DNA of 31,572 nucleotides, taken from NCBI GenBank assembly GCA_910588565.1, contig CAJUPF010000038.1:1-31572 (forward strand), given 5' to 3'. Below, in pieces: positions 1 through 6,477 of the stretch. The notes below the pieces were generated by a model that saw only the letters and a list, made by a program, of their open reading frames with translations, made no database searches and was not told the DNA's origin. Origin of the DNA: an uncultured Lachnospiraceae bacterium (GTDB lineage Bacteria; Bacillota; Clostridia; Lachnospirales; Lachnospiraceae). Each line of letters begins with the position of its first letter. Within the stretch, counting starts at the first letter, position 1. Position numbers and translations under genes: made by a program.

Positions 1-1
1 C

Positions 2-1588
2 GTATTTGGCTTTCAGGGCGTCGGGAGTGACGCCGAGGAGGCTGAGGCGGCGGAGACAGGACCCGGGGAAAACCAGTTTGATTATAGCGGAACCTGGGCA
101 GCGGGCAGCGGTGGAGCAGGCTTTTATCAGGGAGACAATTATTGGTCAAATACGAAAGATGCATCACTGACATTCCGTTTTACGGGAACGTCCGTCAAAT
201 ATTATACGTCAAAGGAACGAAACCTTGGCTATGCGGCGTTTTCCATTGATGATGGGGAAGAAACAGTCGTAGATCTTTACAGCGAAAGCAGCTTGTACCA
301 GCAATGTGTTTATGAAGCGGATGGATTAGCCTATGGGACACATACCCTGAAAGTGCTTGTAACCGGGGAGAAAAATGCAGCCTCTTCGGATTGCTGTGTG
401 GTAGCGGATAAAATTGAAGTGTTTACAGAAGCAGAAGCCTGCAGGCATGAGAATACCGCTGTCTGGAATCAGACAGAGCCATCCTGCAAAGATGGTTATA
501 CAGGGGATACTTACTGCCTGGACTGCGGTGAAAAGTGTTCTGAGGGAGAAGCAATTTTGGCAACCGATGATCATCAGGCGACAGATATCCGAGGCAAAAT
601 AGAAGCAACCTGTACAGCGACAGGCTATACAGGGGATGTTTACTGCGCCGTATGTGGAACGAAAATTGCGGATGGAAACGAAATTCCAATGACTGCACAT
701 ATATGGAATAACGGCGTTGTCACAAAACAGCCGACAGCAACAGCAAAGGGAGAAAAGACCGTTACCTGTACTGCCTGCGGTATCACAAAGAAAGAGGAGA
801 TACCAGCATTGGGCGAAATGAAACCAGTGACGCCGGAGAATCCCTCCGGAGATGCAAATAACAAGCCGGATAACAAGCCTGGAACTTCAGATCAGACAGA
901 TACGCCGTCAGAATTGCCAAAGGCTGGGGATGTATTAAAATCTCCTTCTTTAAAAGGCGTGGTATATCAGGTAGCTTCTGTTAAGACGGTAAACGGAAAA
1001 ACGACGGGGAAAGTCATTTATCAGATGCCTGGTACAGCGTCTGTATCAACGGTAACGATTCCTGCGGAGATTACAGTGGATAAGATTACGTATCAGGTAA
1101 CTGCGGTTGCTGCCAAGGCGTTCCGGAATCAGAAGAAACTGATAAGAGCAACAATAGGAAAAAATGTGGCGGTTATTGGAAACAGCGCTTTTTCCGGCTG
1201 TACCAGCTTAAAATCAGTAAAAATGGGAAGTGCGGTAAAGAGCATGGGAAGCAGTGTTTTTTCCGGCTGTAAAAAGCTGTCTTCTGTAACCATAGGCAAA
1301 AATGTAACTTCCATTGGAACAAAAGCTTTTTATCAGTGTACCGGTTTAAAGAAAATAACAATCCCGTCTAAAGTCTCCAAAATTGGAAAACAGGCATTTG
1401 ACGGATGTAAAAATTTAAAGACAATTACAATCAAAACCAAGAAACTTACCAGTAAAACGGTAGGAAGCAATGCATTCCGGAAAATACATGGGAAAGCAGT
1501 GATAAAAGTGCCCGCAAAGAAGAAAAAAGCATATACGGCATTTTTGAAGAAACGTGGGATTGGCAAAAAGGTAAAGATTACAAAATAG
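2..1588 (+). CDS. C-terminal part of a large secreted BspA-like leucine-rich-repeat protein (5' end outside window)
   Basis: The reading frame is open from the first bases of the window to a TAG at 1586-1588, so the start lies upstream and about 528 residues are visible. In order they show a beta-sandwich, galactose-binding-like module (about residues 25-140, rich in Tyr, Trp and Gly). Next comes a region of paired CxxC-type cysteines in three repeats of about 45 residues (around 140-265), each with a preceding His and Trp. A Pro/Asn/Thr-rich linker follows, then about five BspA-type leucine-rich repeats (LRR_5; recurring AF-x(2)-C-x(2)-L-x(2)-V/I-x-I) up to a Lys-rich end. LRR_5 proteins of this kind are usually exported and mediate binding or adhesion. 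No sortase motif or membrane anchor is seen at the C terminus. A catalytic domain could lie upstream of the window. The exact ligand cannot be read from the sequence. Confidence 0.85.
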   Translation, partial: VFGFQGVGSDAEEAEAAETGPGENQFDYSGTWAAGSGGAGFYQGDNYWSNTKDASLTFRFTGTSVKYYTSKERNLGYAAFSIDDGEETVVDLYSESSLYQQCVYEADGLAYGTHTLKVLVTGEKNAASSDCCVVADKIEVFTEAEACRHENTAVWNQTEPSCKDGYTGDTYCLDCGEKCSEGEAILATDDHQATDIRGKIEATCTATGYTGDVYCAVCGTKIADGNEIPMTAHIWNNGVVTKQPTATAKGEKTVTCTACGITKKEEIPALGEMKPVTPENPSGDANNKPDNKPGTSDQTDTPSELPKAGDVLKSPSLKGVVYQVASVKTVNGKTTGKVIYQMPGTASVSTVTIPAEITVDKITYQVTAVAAKAFRNQKKLIRATIGKNVAVIGNSAFSGCTSLKSVKMGSAVKSMGSSVFSGCKKLSSVTIGKNVTSIGTKAFYQCTGLKKITIPSKVSKIGKQAFDGCKNLKTITIKTKKLTSKTVGSNAFRKIHGKAVIKVPAKKKKAYTAFLKKRGIGKKVKITK

Positions 1589-1632
1589 CAGAAGACAGGG
1601 AGACGGTAACAATATCGTCTCCCTGTCTTCTG
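1589..1632. terminator. Bidirectional hairpin terminator between convergent genes
   Basis: A perfect 17-bp inverted repeat (1589-1605 with 1616-1632) with a 10-nt loop begins right after the stop codon of the LRR protein. It lies 18 bases from the stop codon of the opposing chemoreceptor gene. It is followed by a T/A-rich tail (TTAAATTA) on the plus strand. It probably serves both genes. Confidence 0.85.
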
Positions 1633-1649
1633 TTAAATTATCTGTATCT

Positions 1650-3014
1650 TTAGTTGGAAGCAGAATCTTCCCTGGCAAATTCCAGAATCCGTTCCAGATC
1701 TGCCAGTAGCTCTCTGGAGTAATTTTCTGCCTCGCGATAGATTCGTTCGGCCTCATGAAACCGTCCGCTGCTGATTGCGCTAAGCGCAGCAGAGCCATAT
1801 GTATGAAATTTACGGTGCTTGGCGCCCAGTTTCTCCCATATGGGCAGCACGCCAGGAATATCCGGCGTCATCGCATAGTAGAAATGGCCGAATCCGCATT
1901 TGGAAGAATCCAGCTGCAGAGGGCTGACTTTCTTTTCATGTATGATTTTGTGCAGAGTATCCAGCCATGCGCGATGGGAAGAGATGGCATTGCTGACATA
2001 CTGGGCAAATTCTTCATTTTCCAGATGATAGAAGGCATCTTTTGCCATGCCGCCCATTTTCTTTACAGTTTCATCAAGCGTCTTTTCAATGTCGACAACC
2101 GGCTCTGCGGCCGCCTTTAATTCTTCTCCGACGGTCTGCATAAACTCCGTGCTGTCCTGCAGCTGATTTTCCATCTCTGTCATGGAGCTGCTGATCTCTT
2201 CGCTGACTGCAGCGATAGAGCCTATGGAATCGTTGACTCCGGAAACATAGTGTTGGCTTTCCTGATTTAATTCCCATACGTTATTGATTTTATCTGCCAT
2301 GGATATCAGAGAATCAACGGTATCTGTAGAACTTTGAACGCTTTTCAAGGACGCATTTTCCATATTTTCCACAAACGCCCGCATATTGCCTGTCAGCTTC
2401 TGCGTTTCTTCCGCCAGTTCCCGGATTTCGCCCGCTACTACAGCAAACCCTTTTCCCGCTTCCCCGGCTCTTGCAGCTTCTACGGAAGCATTGAGCGCAA
2501 GCAGGTTTGTCTGCATGGAAATAGAATCAATTCCTGCAATCACAGCGTTCATCTGATTGATGATACGGGTCAGTTCATCCATATCATTCTGCATCTCACG
2601 GGAAACGGAAATCGTCTGATCCGAGAGTTTTTTGATATCTGTCAGTTCCTGCTGGCCTTCTTCAATTCTCTGGTACACTTGATCTGTCTCTTCGGAAACC
2701 TTTAGAATCGTATGTGTCAGTTCTTCATGCCGGTTCCTTGACTCGCCTGCAGAGGTTCCAAAGATGGCTTCCGCAGCCTTTGATACTTTCCGGGAGATAT
2801 CCTGTATCTTTTCTGTCTGATGCTGCATGACCAGGTCGAGAGAACTGATCTGCATAACTGCCTTGATATTTTTCTCAAATACCTCTGCAAACTGCTGTCT
2901 TCCATCGGTAAGCCTTCCGTAAATCGCCTTCAGTTCCGGATTCATGGAGTAATCGGCTTCTTTCAATTCTGAAACAGCCTGTATCAGCTCTTTTTTTCTC
3001 TTCTTAAGTACCAT
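1650..3014 (-). CDS. Soluble methyl-accepting chemotaxis protein with C-terminal CZB zinc-binding domain
   Basis: The 454-residue protein has no hydrophobic segment, so it should be a cytoplasmic receptor. The first 130 residues are predicted helical and charged. The signalling hairpin tip is unmistakable at about residues 150-215, with the conserved stretch QTNLLALNASVEAARAGE followed by GKGFAVVAGEIR. From about residue 340 the sequence matches the chemoreceptor zinc-binding (CZB) pattern: His in SHRAW, Cys in KCGFGHFYY, then two His in KHRKFH. These are the 3-His/1-Cys ligands known for the family. CZB receptors typically sense redox or zinc state (for example hypochlorite in other bacteria); the signal here is inferred only. 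A ribosome site (AAGGGGATG on the minus strand) precedes the ATG. No other chemotaxis gene is in the window. Confidence 0.93.
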   Translation of the reverse strand: MVLKKRKKELIQAVSELKEADYSMNPELKAIYGRLTDGRQQFAEVFEKNIKAVMQISSLDLVMQHQTEKIQDISRKVSKAAEAIFGTSAGESRNRHEELTHTILKVSEETDQVYQRIEEGQQELTDIKKLSDQTISVSREMQNDMDELTRIINQMNAVIAGIDSISMQTNLLALNASVEAARAGEAGKGFAVVAGEIRELAEETQKLTGNMRAFVENMENASLKSVQSSTDTVDSLISMADKINNVWELNQESQHYVSGVNDSIGSIAAVSEEISSSMTEMENQLQDSTEFMQTVGEELKAAAEPVVDIEKTLDETVKKMGGMAKDAFYHLENEEFAQYVSNAISSHRAWLDTLHKIIHEKKVSPLQLDSSKCGFGHFYYAMTPDIPGVLPIWEKLGAKHRKFHTYGSAALSAISSGRFHEAERIYREAENYSRELLADLERILEFAREDSASN

Positions 3015-3047
3015 CTACACATCCCCTTTTTTGGATTTTTATTTATT

Positions 3048-3075
3048 ATGATACAGGTTTTTTAACTTTTTGCAA
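3048..3075 (-). promoter_or_regulatory. Sigma-A-type promoter of the chemoreceptor gene
   Basis: On the minus strand TTGCAA (3070-3075) is followed after 16 nt by TATCAT (3048-3053). The start codon lies about 33 nt downstream. It is divergent from the infC promoter, with about 40 bp between the two -35 boxes. Confidence 0.6.
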
Positions 3076-3117
3076 GCTCTTTTTATAATTTGAAAACGAA
3101 AAATTTTGGAAAAAAAC

Positions 3118-3146
3118 TTGACGTATTATTTTTACTGTGTTAGAGT
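3118..3146 (+). promoter_or_regulatory. Promoter of the infC-rpmI-rplT operon
   Basis: TTGACG (3118-3123), a 17-nt spacer, then TAGAGT (3141-3146). The -35 box is near consensus and the -10 box matches four of six positions. It lies about 180 bp before the infC start, leaving room for the structured leader. Confidence 0.65.
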
Positions 3147-3151
3147 ATAGG

Positions 3152-3280
3152 AGTTGTTAAAAGCAAGTAGAGTATCCGCTCTCACCGAAGCGCAATTGGG
3201 CGACTTATGGTTTATTATTTAACTGGCAGTTTTGTGTCGGTTTGTATTTGAAGTGGATAGTCTGTCTATCTGCTTTTTTT
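3152..3280 (+). promoter_or_regulatory. infC leader RNA, L20-leader-like transcription attenuator
   Basis: Two mutually exclusive folds can be drawn. The terminator hairpin pairs 3252-3260 (AGTGGATAG) with 3266-3274 (CTATCTGCT) around a 5-nt loop and runs into seven T (3274-3280). The alternative long-range helix pairs 3173-3180 (TATCCGCT) with 3252-3259 (AGTGGATA). It is extended by ACCGA (3184-3188) with TCGGT (3237-3241), and it takes the left arm of the terminator. In Firmicutes the infC-rpmI-rplT leader is known to bind L20 and cause premature termination when L20 is in excess, and this arrangement fits that. The match to the L20 leader family is inferred from position and folding, not from a covariance search. 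Confidence 0.75.
3252..3280 (+). terminator. Intrinsic terminator inside the infC leader
   Basis: A hairpin of 9-10 bp (3251/3252-3260 with 3266-3275, two G-U pairs, loop TCTGT) is followed directly by a run of T to 3280. It lies 45 bp upstream of the infC start, as expected for an attenuator rather than an end-of-operon terminator. Confidence 0.75.
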
Positions 3281-3325
3281 ATGAAAAAGGGATTTTTTTA
3301 TTATTTATTTTGGAGGTGCACAACC

Positions 3326-3832
3326 ATTAGCGATTTAATGATTAATGAACAGATCAGGGACAGGGAGGTACGCCTGATTGGGGTAAACGGAGAGCAGCTT
3401 GGCATCATGTCATCCAGAGAGGCAATGAAGTTAGCTGAAGAAGCAGAGCTTGATTTGGTAAAAATCGCTCCTACTGCAAAGCCGCCTGTATGTAAGATTA
3501 TTGATTACGGCAAGTACAGATACGAGCTGGCGAGAAAAGAAAAAGAGGCGAAGAAAAAGCAGAAGGTCGTCGAGATCAAGGAAATTCGTATGTCACCTAA
3601 TATCGAATCAAATGATTTGAACACCAAAATGAATGCGGCGAAGAAATTCCTTGAAAAAGGTAACAAAGTAAAAGTCACACTGCGTTTTCGCGGACGTGAG
3701 ATGACTCATATGCAGAGCAGCAAGCATATCTTGGATGATTTTGCCGAAAGCCTTGCAGATGTAGCAGTTATAGAAAAAGCGCCAAAAGTTGAAGGCAGGA
3801 GCATCAGCATGGTGCTTACAGAGAAAAAGTAA
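3326..3832 (+). CDS. infC: Translation initiation factor IF-3
   Basis: The 168-residue product matches IF-3 throughout: N-terminal domain with INEQIRDREVRLIG and the helix SREAMKLAEEAELDLVKIAP. A Lys-rich linker follows, then the C-terminal domain with EIKEIRMSPNIESNDL and VTLRFRGREM. IF-3 binds the 30S subunit and checks start-codon pairing. The start I choose is the AUU at 3326-3328: GGAGG at 3312-3316 sits 9 nt before it. The only in-frame ATG nearby (3338) is 21 nt from that site, and another in-frame ATG at 3242 lies upstream in the leader hairpin. AUU is the known infC start in E. coli and Bacillus and underlies autoregulation, since IF-3 discriminates against non-AUG starts. First gene of infC-rpmI-rplT. 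Confidence 0.96.
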   Translation: MSDLMINEQIRDREVRLIGVNGEQLGIMSSREAMKLAEEAELDLVKIAPTAKPPVCKIIDYGKYRYELARKEKEAKKKQKVVEIKEIRMSPNIESNDLNTKMNAAKKFLEKGNKVKVTLRFRGREMTHMQSSKHILDDFAESLADVAVIEKAPKVEGRSISMVLTEKK

Positions 3833-3854
3833 CGATTTAAAGGAGGAAATCACT

Positions 3855-4052
3855 ATGCCAAAAATGAAAACAAAAAGGGCGGCTGCTAAACGTTTTAAAG
3901 CAACCGGAACGGGAAAGTTAAAGAGAAATAAAGCTTACAAAAGCCATATTTTGACAAAGAAGACCGCTAAGACAAAGAGGAATCTCAGAAAGTCTGCCAT
4001 AACAGACAAAACCAACGAAAAGACCATGAAGAAGATTTTACCATATTTATAG
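3855..4052 (+). CDS. rpmI: 50S ribosomal protein L35
   Basis: A 65-residue, very basic protein beginning MPKMKTKRAAAKRFKATGTG and ending KKILPYL, the usual L35 length and pattern. The ATG at 3855 is preceded by AAAGGAGG at 3839-3846 with good spacing. The open frame extends upstream to an ATG at 3789 inside infC, but that extension is not part of L35. It lies 22 bp after infC and 24 bp before rplT in the conserved operon. Confidence 0.97.
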   Translation: MPKMKTKRAAAKRFKATGTGKLKRNKAYKSHILTKKTAKTKRNLRKSAITDKTNEKTMKKILPYL

Positions 4053-4076
4053 GAATCAGTTAAGGAGGAATAGACA

Positions 4077-4433
4077 ATGGCAAGAATAAAAGGCGGTATG
4101 AATGCCAGAAAGAAACATAATAGAGTATTAAAACTGGCGAAAGGTTACAGAGGCGCAAGATCCAAACAGTACAGAGTTGCAAAACAGTCCGTTATGAGAG
4201 CGCTGGCATCCTCTTATGTCGGCAGAAAAGAGAGAAAACGGCAGTTCCGTCGCTTGTGGATTGCACGTATCAATGCGGCAGCAAGAATGAACGGGATTTC
4301 TTACAGCCAGTTTATGTATGGCTTAAAGCTGGCAGGCGTGGATATTAACCGCAAAATGCTGGCAGAGATGGCAGTAAATGATGCGGCTGGATTTGCAACA
4401 CTTGCAGAACTGGCAAAAAGCAAAGTGGCATAA
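4077..4433 (+). CDS. rplT: 50S ribosomal protein L20
   Basis: The 118-residue protein has the L20 signature: N-terminal RIKGGMNARKKHNRVLKLAKG, then KGYRGARSKQYRVAKQSVMRA and a C-terminal globular part with NGISYSQFMYGLKLAGVDINRK. It binds 23S rRNA early in 50S assembly. In Firmicutes it is also the repressor of this operon through the leader mRNA, which suits the leader at 3152-3280. TAAGGAGG lies just upstream of the start. Last gene of its operon. Confidence 0.98.
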   Translation: MARIKGGMNARKKHNRVLKLAKGYRGARSKQYRVAKQSVMRALASSYVGRKERKRQFRRLWIARINAAARMNGISYSQFMYGLKLAGVDINRKMLAEMAVNDAAGFATLAELAKSKVA

Positions 4434-4442
4434 GAACAGAAC

Positions 4443-4477
4443 GGGCCTTGGAAAATGGGAGTTTTCCGGGGCTTTTT
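4443..4477 (+). terminator. Terminator after rplT
   Basis: A 13-bp stem (4443-4455 with 4462-4474, four G-U pairs, loop 4456-4461) runs into TTTTT (4473-4477) and a further T-rich stretch, starting 10 bp after the rplT stop. Confidence 0.85.
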
Positions 4478-4559
4478 ATTTTGTTTGGAAAGACCTTGCA
4501 TAGCAGTTTAAACCGAGGGTATGCTATAAGTAATAGCGGAATGATAAGCGGCTGCTTTC

Positions 4560-4599
4560 GGACAGGTGCAAACAGTAACAAACTGTTATAATCTTGTCC
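4560..4599 (+). other. Two-tier hairpin upstream of the galE promoter
   Basis: The outer arms GGACAGG (4560-4566) and CTTGTCC (4593-4599) pair over 7 bp with one G-U. Inside them AACAGT (4571-4576) pairs with ACTGTT (4582-4587). A TGTTATAAT extended -10-like string (4584-4592) sits in the right half. The role is unknown; it could be a small intergenic repeat, a weak terminator or a second promoter. Confidence 0.35.
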
Positions 4600-4617
4600 T
4601 TTATTTCAAAGAAAAAC

Positions 4618-4645
4618 TTGAATCATACGTAAAACGTGGTATGAT
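4618..4645 (+). promoter_or_regulatory. Promoter of galE
   Basis: TTGAAT (4618-4623), 16-nt spacer, TATGAT (4640-4645). The ATG is about 25 nt beyond the expected transcription start, with AAAGGAGGAG (4661-4670) as ribosome site. Confidence 0.65.
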
Positions 4646-4676
4646 AACTATATAGCATATAAAGGAGGAGAACAGA

Positions 4677-5693
4677 ATGGCAATTTTAGTAACAGGCGGA
4701 GCCGGGTATATCGGCAGCCATACATGTGTGGAACTGCTGAATGCAGGATATGAAGTCGTGGTATTGGATAATCTTTCCAATTCCAGCGAGAAATCACTGG
4801 ATCGGGTAAAACAGATCACCGGGAAAGAGGCTAAATTTTACAAAGGGGATATTTTAGACCGGGATATTCTGCAGAAGCTGCTTGAGGCGGAAGATATTGA
4901 AGGCTGCATCCATTTTGCAGGATTAAAAGCAGTAGGCGAATCCGTGTCAAAACCCTGGGAATATTATAACAATAATATAACCGGCACATTGACACTGGTA
5001 GATGAGATGCGCAAGCATGGATGCAAGAATATTATTTTCTCATCATCCGCTACGGTATACGGCGATCCGGCGATGATTCCGATTACCGAGGAGTGTCCGA
5101 AAGGAACCTGTACAAACCCCTATGGCTGGTCCAAATCGATGCTGGAGCAGATTTTAAGTGATATGCAGAAGGCAGATCCGGAATGGAACGTAATTCTGCT
5201 CCGTTACTTTAACCCGATCGGCGCACATCAGAGCGGCTTAATCGGTGAGAATCCGAATGGAATCCCGAATAACCTGATGCCGTATATTACACAGGTTGCA
5301 GTCGGAAAATTAAAAGAACTTGGCGTATTCGGCAATGATTATGATACGCCGGATGGAACTGGCGTTAGGGATTATATTCATGTCGTGGATCTGGCTGTTG
5401 GCCATGTGAAAGCGCTTGCCAAGATCAAAGAGAACGTTGGGCTTGGCATATACAACCTTGGCACCGGAACCGGATACAGTGTACTGGATATTGTCAAGAA
5501 TTTTGAAGCGGCGACAGGCGTTTCGATTCCGTATTCCATCAAACCGAGAAGGCCGGGCGATATCGCTACCTGCTATTCGGATGCCACAAAAGCAAAGAAT
5601 GAGCTTGGCTGGACTGCCCAGTATGGAATTAAGGAAATGTGCGCAGATTCGTGGAACTGGCAGAAGAATAATCCGAATGGGTATGAGGATTGA
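4677..5693 (+). CDS. galE: UDP-glucose 4-epimerase
   Basis: The 338-residue protein interconverts UDP-galactose and UDP-glucose in the Leloir pathway and supplies UDP-galactose for surface polymers. It is an extended short-chain dehydrogenase: NAD-binding TGGAGYIGSH at residues 6-15, acidic LDNLSNSS at the end of beta-2, and SSSATVYG at about 122-129. The catalytic YGWSK has Tyr149 and Lys153. RYFNPIGAH and GTGVRDYIHVVDLA follow in the sugar-binding part. Length and motifs match the E. coli-type GalE. It is a single-gene unit between two terminators, with no galK or galT nearby, so general nucleotide-sugar supply is as likely as galactose catabolism. Confidence 0.96.
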   Translation: MAILVTGGAGYIGSHTCVELLNAGYEVVVLDNLSNSSEKSLDRVKQITGKEAKFYKGDILDRDILQKLLEAEDIEGCIHFAGLKAVGESVSKPWEYYNNNITGTLTLVDEMRKHGCKNIIFSSSATVYGDPAMIPITEECPKGTCTNPYGWSKSMLEQILSDMQKADPEWNVILLRYFNPIGAHQSGLIGENPNGIPNNLMPYITQVAVGKLKELGVFGNDYDTPDGTGVRDYIHVVDLAVGHVKALAKIKENVGLGIYNLGTGTGYSVLDIVKNFEAATGVSIPYSIKPRRPGDIATCYSDATKAKNELGWTAQYGIKEMCADSWNWQKNNPNGYED

Positions 5694-5711
5694 TTTTGTA
5701 CAGAACGTGTT

Positions 5712-5749
5712 ACAGGCTTTTGGTGGGGAACCAAAAGCCTGTTGTTTTT
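5712..5749 (+). terminator. Terminator after galE
   Basis: A perfect 13-bp stem, ACAGGCTTTTGGT (5712-5724) with ACCAAAAGCCTGT (5730-5742), a 5-nt loop, then TGTTTTT. Confidence 0.9.
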
Positions 5750-5792
5750 CATAAATATATAAGCATATATGAGCTGGATTCTGAAATTTCCC

Positions 5793-5821
5793 TTGCAATA
5801 TCTGGAAACAAATGCTATACT
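5793..5821 (+). promoter_or_regulatory. Promoter of the rimP-nusA-infB operon
   Basis: TTGCAA (5793-5798), 17-nt spacer, TATACT (5816-5821). It lies about 155 bp before rimP, so the transcript begins with a leader of about 150 nt. Confidence 0.75.
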
Positions 5822-5844
5822 GATATAAAATATGATAGTAATTA

Positions 5845-5956
5845 GATTGAGAGTGGGCGAAAGTCCACTCTTAAATTATGTTTGCATTGGGGTATTGGCG
5901 GCAAAAGCTGCGCCGGATTCCAATAAGAAGGCAGCGTCCGGCGTTTGGATACGCAG
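5845..5956 (+). promoter_or_regulatory. Structured leader RNA of the rimP operon
   Basis: The first element is a 10-bp hairpin, 5849-5858 with 5863-5872, closed by a C-GAAA-G tetraloop and followed by TTAAATT. Downstream are alternative stems. ATTGG (5894-5898) can pair with CCAAT (5920-5924) around GCGGC-AAAA-GCTGC (5898-5911). Instead, GCGCCGGA (5910-5917) can pair with TCCGGCGT (5937-5944), which excludes the former. A conserved rimP leader motif has been described in Firmicutes upstream of this same gene, and the GAGTGGG/CCACTC hairpin fits my memory of it. The ligand is not known to me, and no covariance search was done. Confidence 0.6.
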
Positions 5957-5976
5957 CATAGAAGGAAGGTGAAAGA

Positions 5977-6444
5977 ATGGGAAAAGGAAAGAAATATGAG
6001 GAACAGACAGAACAGCTGCTCCTTCCAATTTTGGAGAAGTATCAATTTGAACTTGTAGATGTGGAATATGTAAAAGAAGGCAGTTCCTGGTACCTGCGAG
6101 CTTATATCGACAAAGAAGGCGGCGTTACCGTTAACGACTGCGAAGCAGTGGCCAGAGAGATGAACGAGATATTAGATCGGGAAGATTATATACAAGAGTC
6201 CTATATATTTGAAGTAAGCTCTCCAGGGCTTTTGAGGCCCTTAAAGAAAGAAAAAGACTTTCAGCGCAATATCGGCAAAGAAATTGAGATCCGCACATAC
6301 CGCCCTGTCCGCCATGAAAAAGAATTTATCGGCATATTACAGGCATACGATGCGGACAGCGTCACGATAACGGATGAAGACAAAGAAGAGATGACATTTC
6401 AGAAATCCGACATTGCCCTGATTCGCCAATACGTCAGATTTTAG
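5977..6444 (+). CDS. rimP: Ribosome maturation factor RimP
   Basis: The 155-residue protein has the two-domain RimP layout. The N-terminal alpha/beta domain has YEEQTEQLLLPILEKYQFELVDVEYVKEG, then LRAYIDKEGGVTVNDCEAVAREMN and YIFEVSSPGLLRPLK. It is followed by an Sm-like beta-barrel from about residue 90 ending DIALIRQYVRF. RimP acts late in 30S assembly, binding the S12 region. The ATG at 5977 follows GAAGGAAGGTG. It is the first gene of the large operon and is followed after 33 bp by nusA, the standard order in Firmicutes. Confidence 0.95.
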   Translation: MGKGKKYEEQTEQLLLPILEKYQFELVDVEYVKEGSSWYLRAYIDKEGGVTVNDCEAVAREMNEILDREDYIQESYIFEVSSPGLLRPLKKEKDFQRNIGKEIEIRTYRPVRHEKEFIGILQAYDADSVTITDEDKEEMTFQKSDIALIRQYVRF

Positions 6445-6477
6445 AATTAGAAAAGAATATACAGGAGGTTTCATAAT

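Noticed and set aside
3242..3325. N-terminal extension of infC from ATG 3242
   Set aside because: It overlaps the attenuator hairpin, has no ribosome site and is not IF-3-like; AUU at 3326 has GGAGG at the right spacing.
3789..3854. Longer rpmI reading from ATG 3789
   Set aside because: The extra 22 residues lie in the end of infC and are foreign to L35; ATG 3855 has AAAGGAGG before it.
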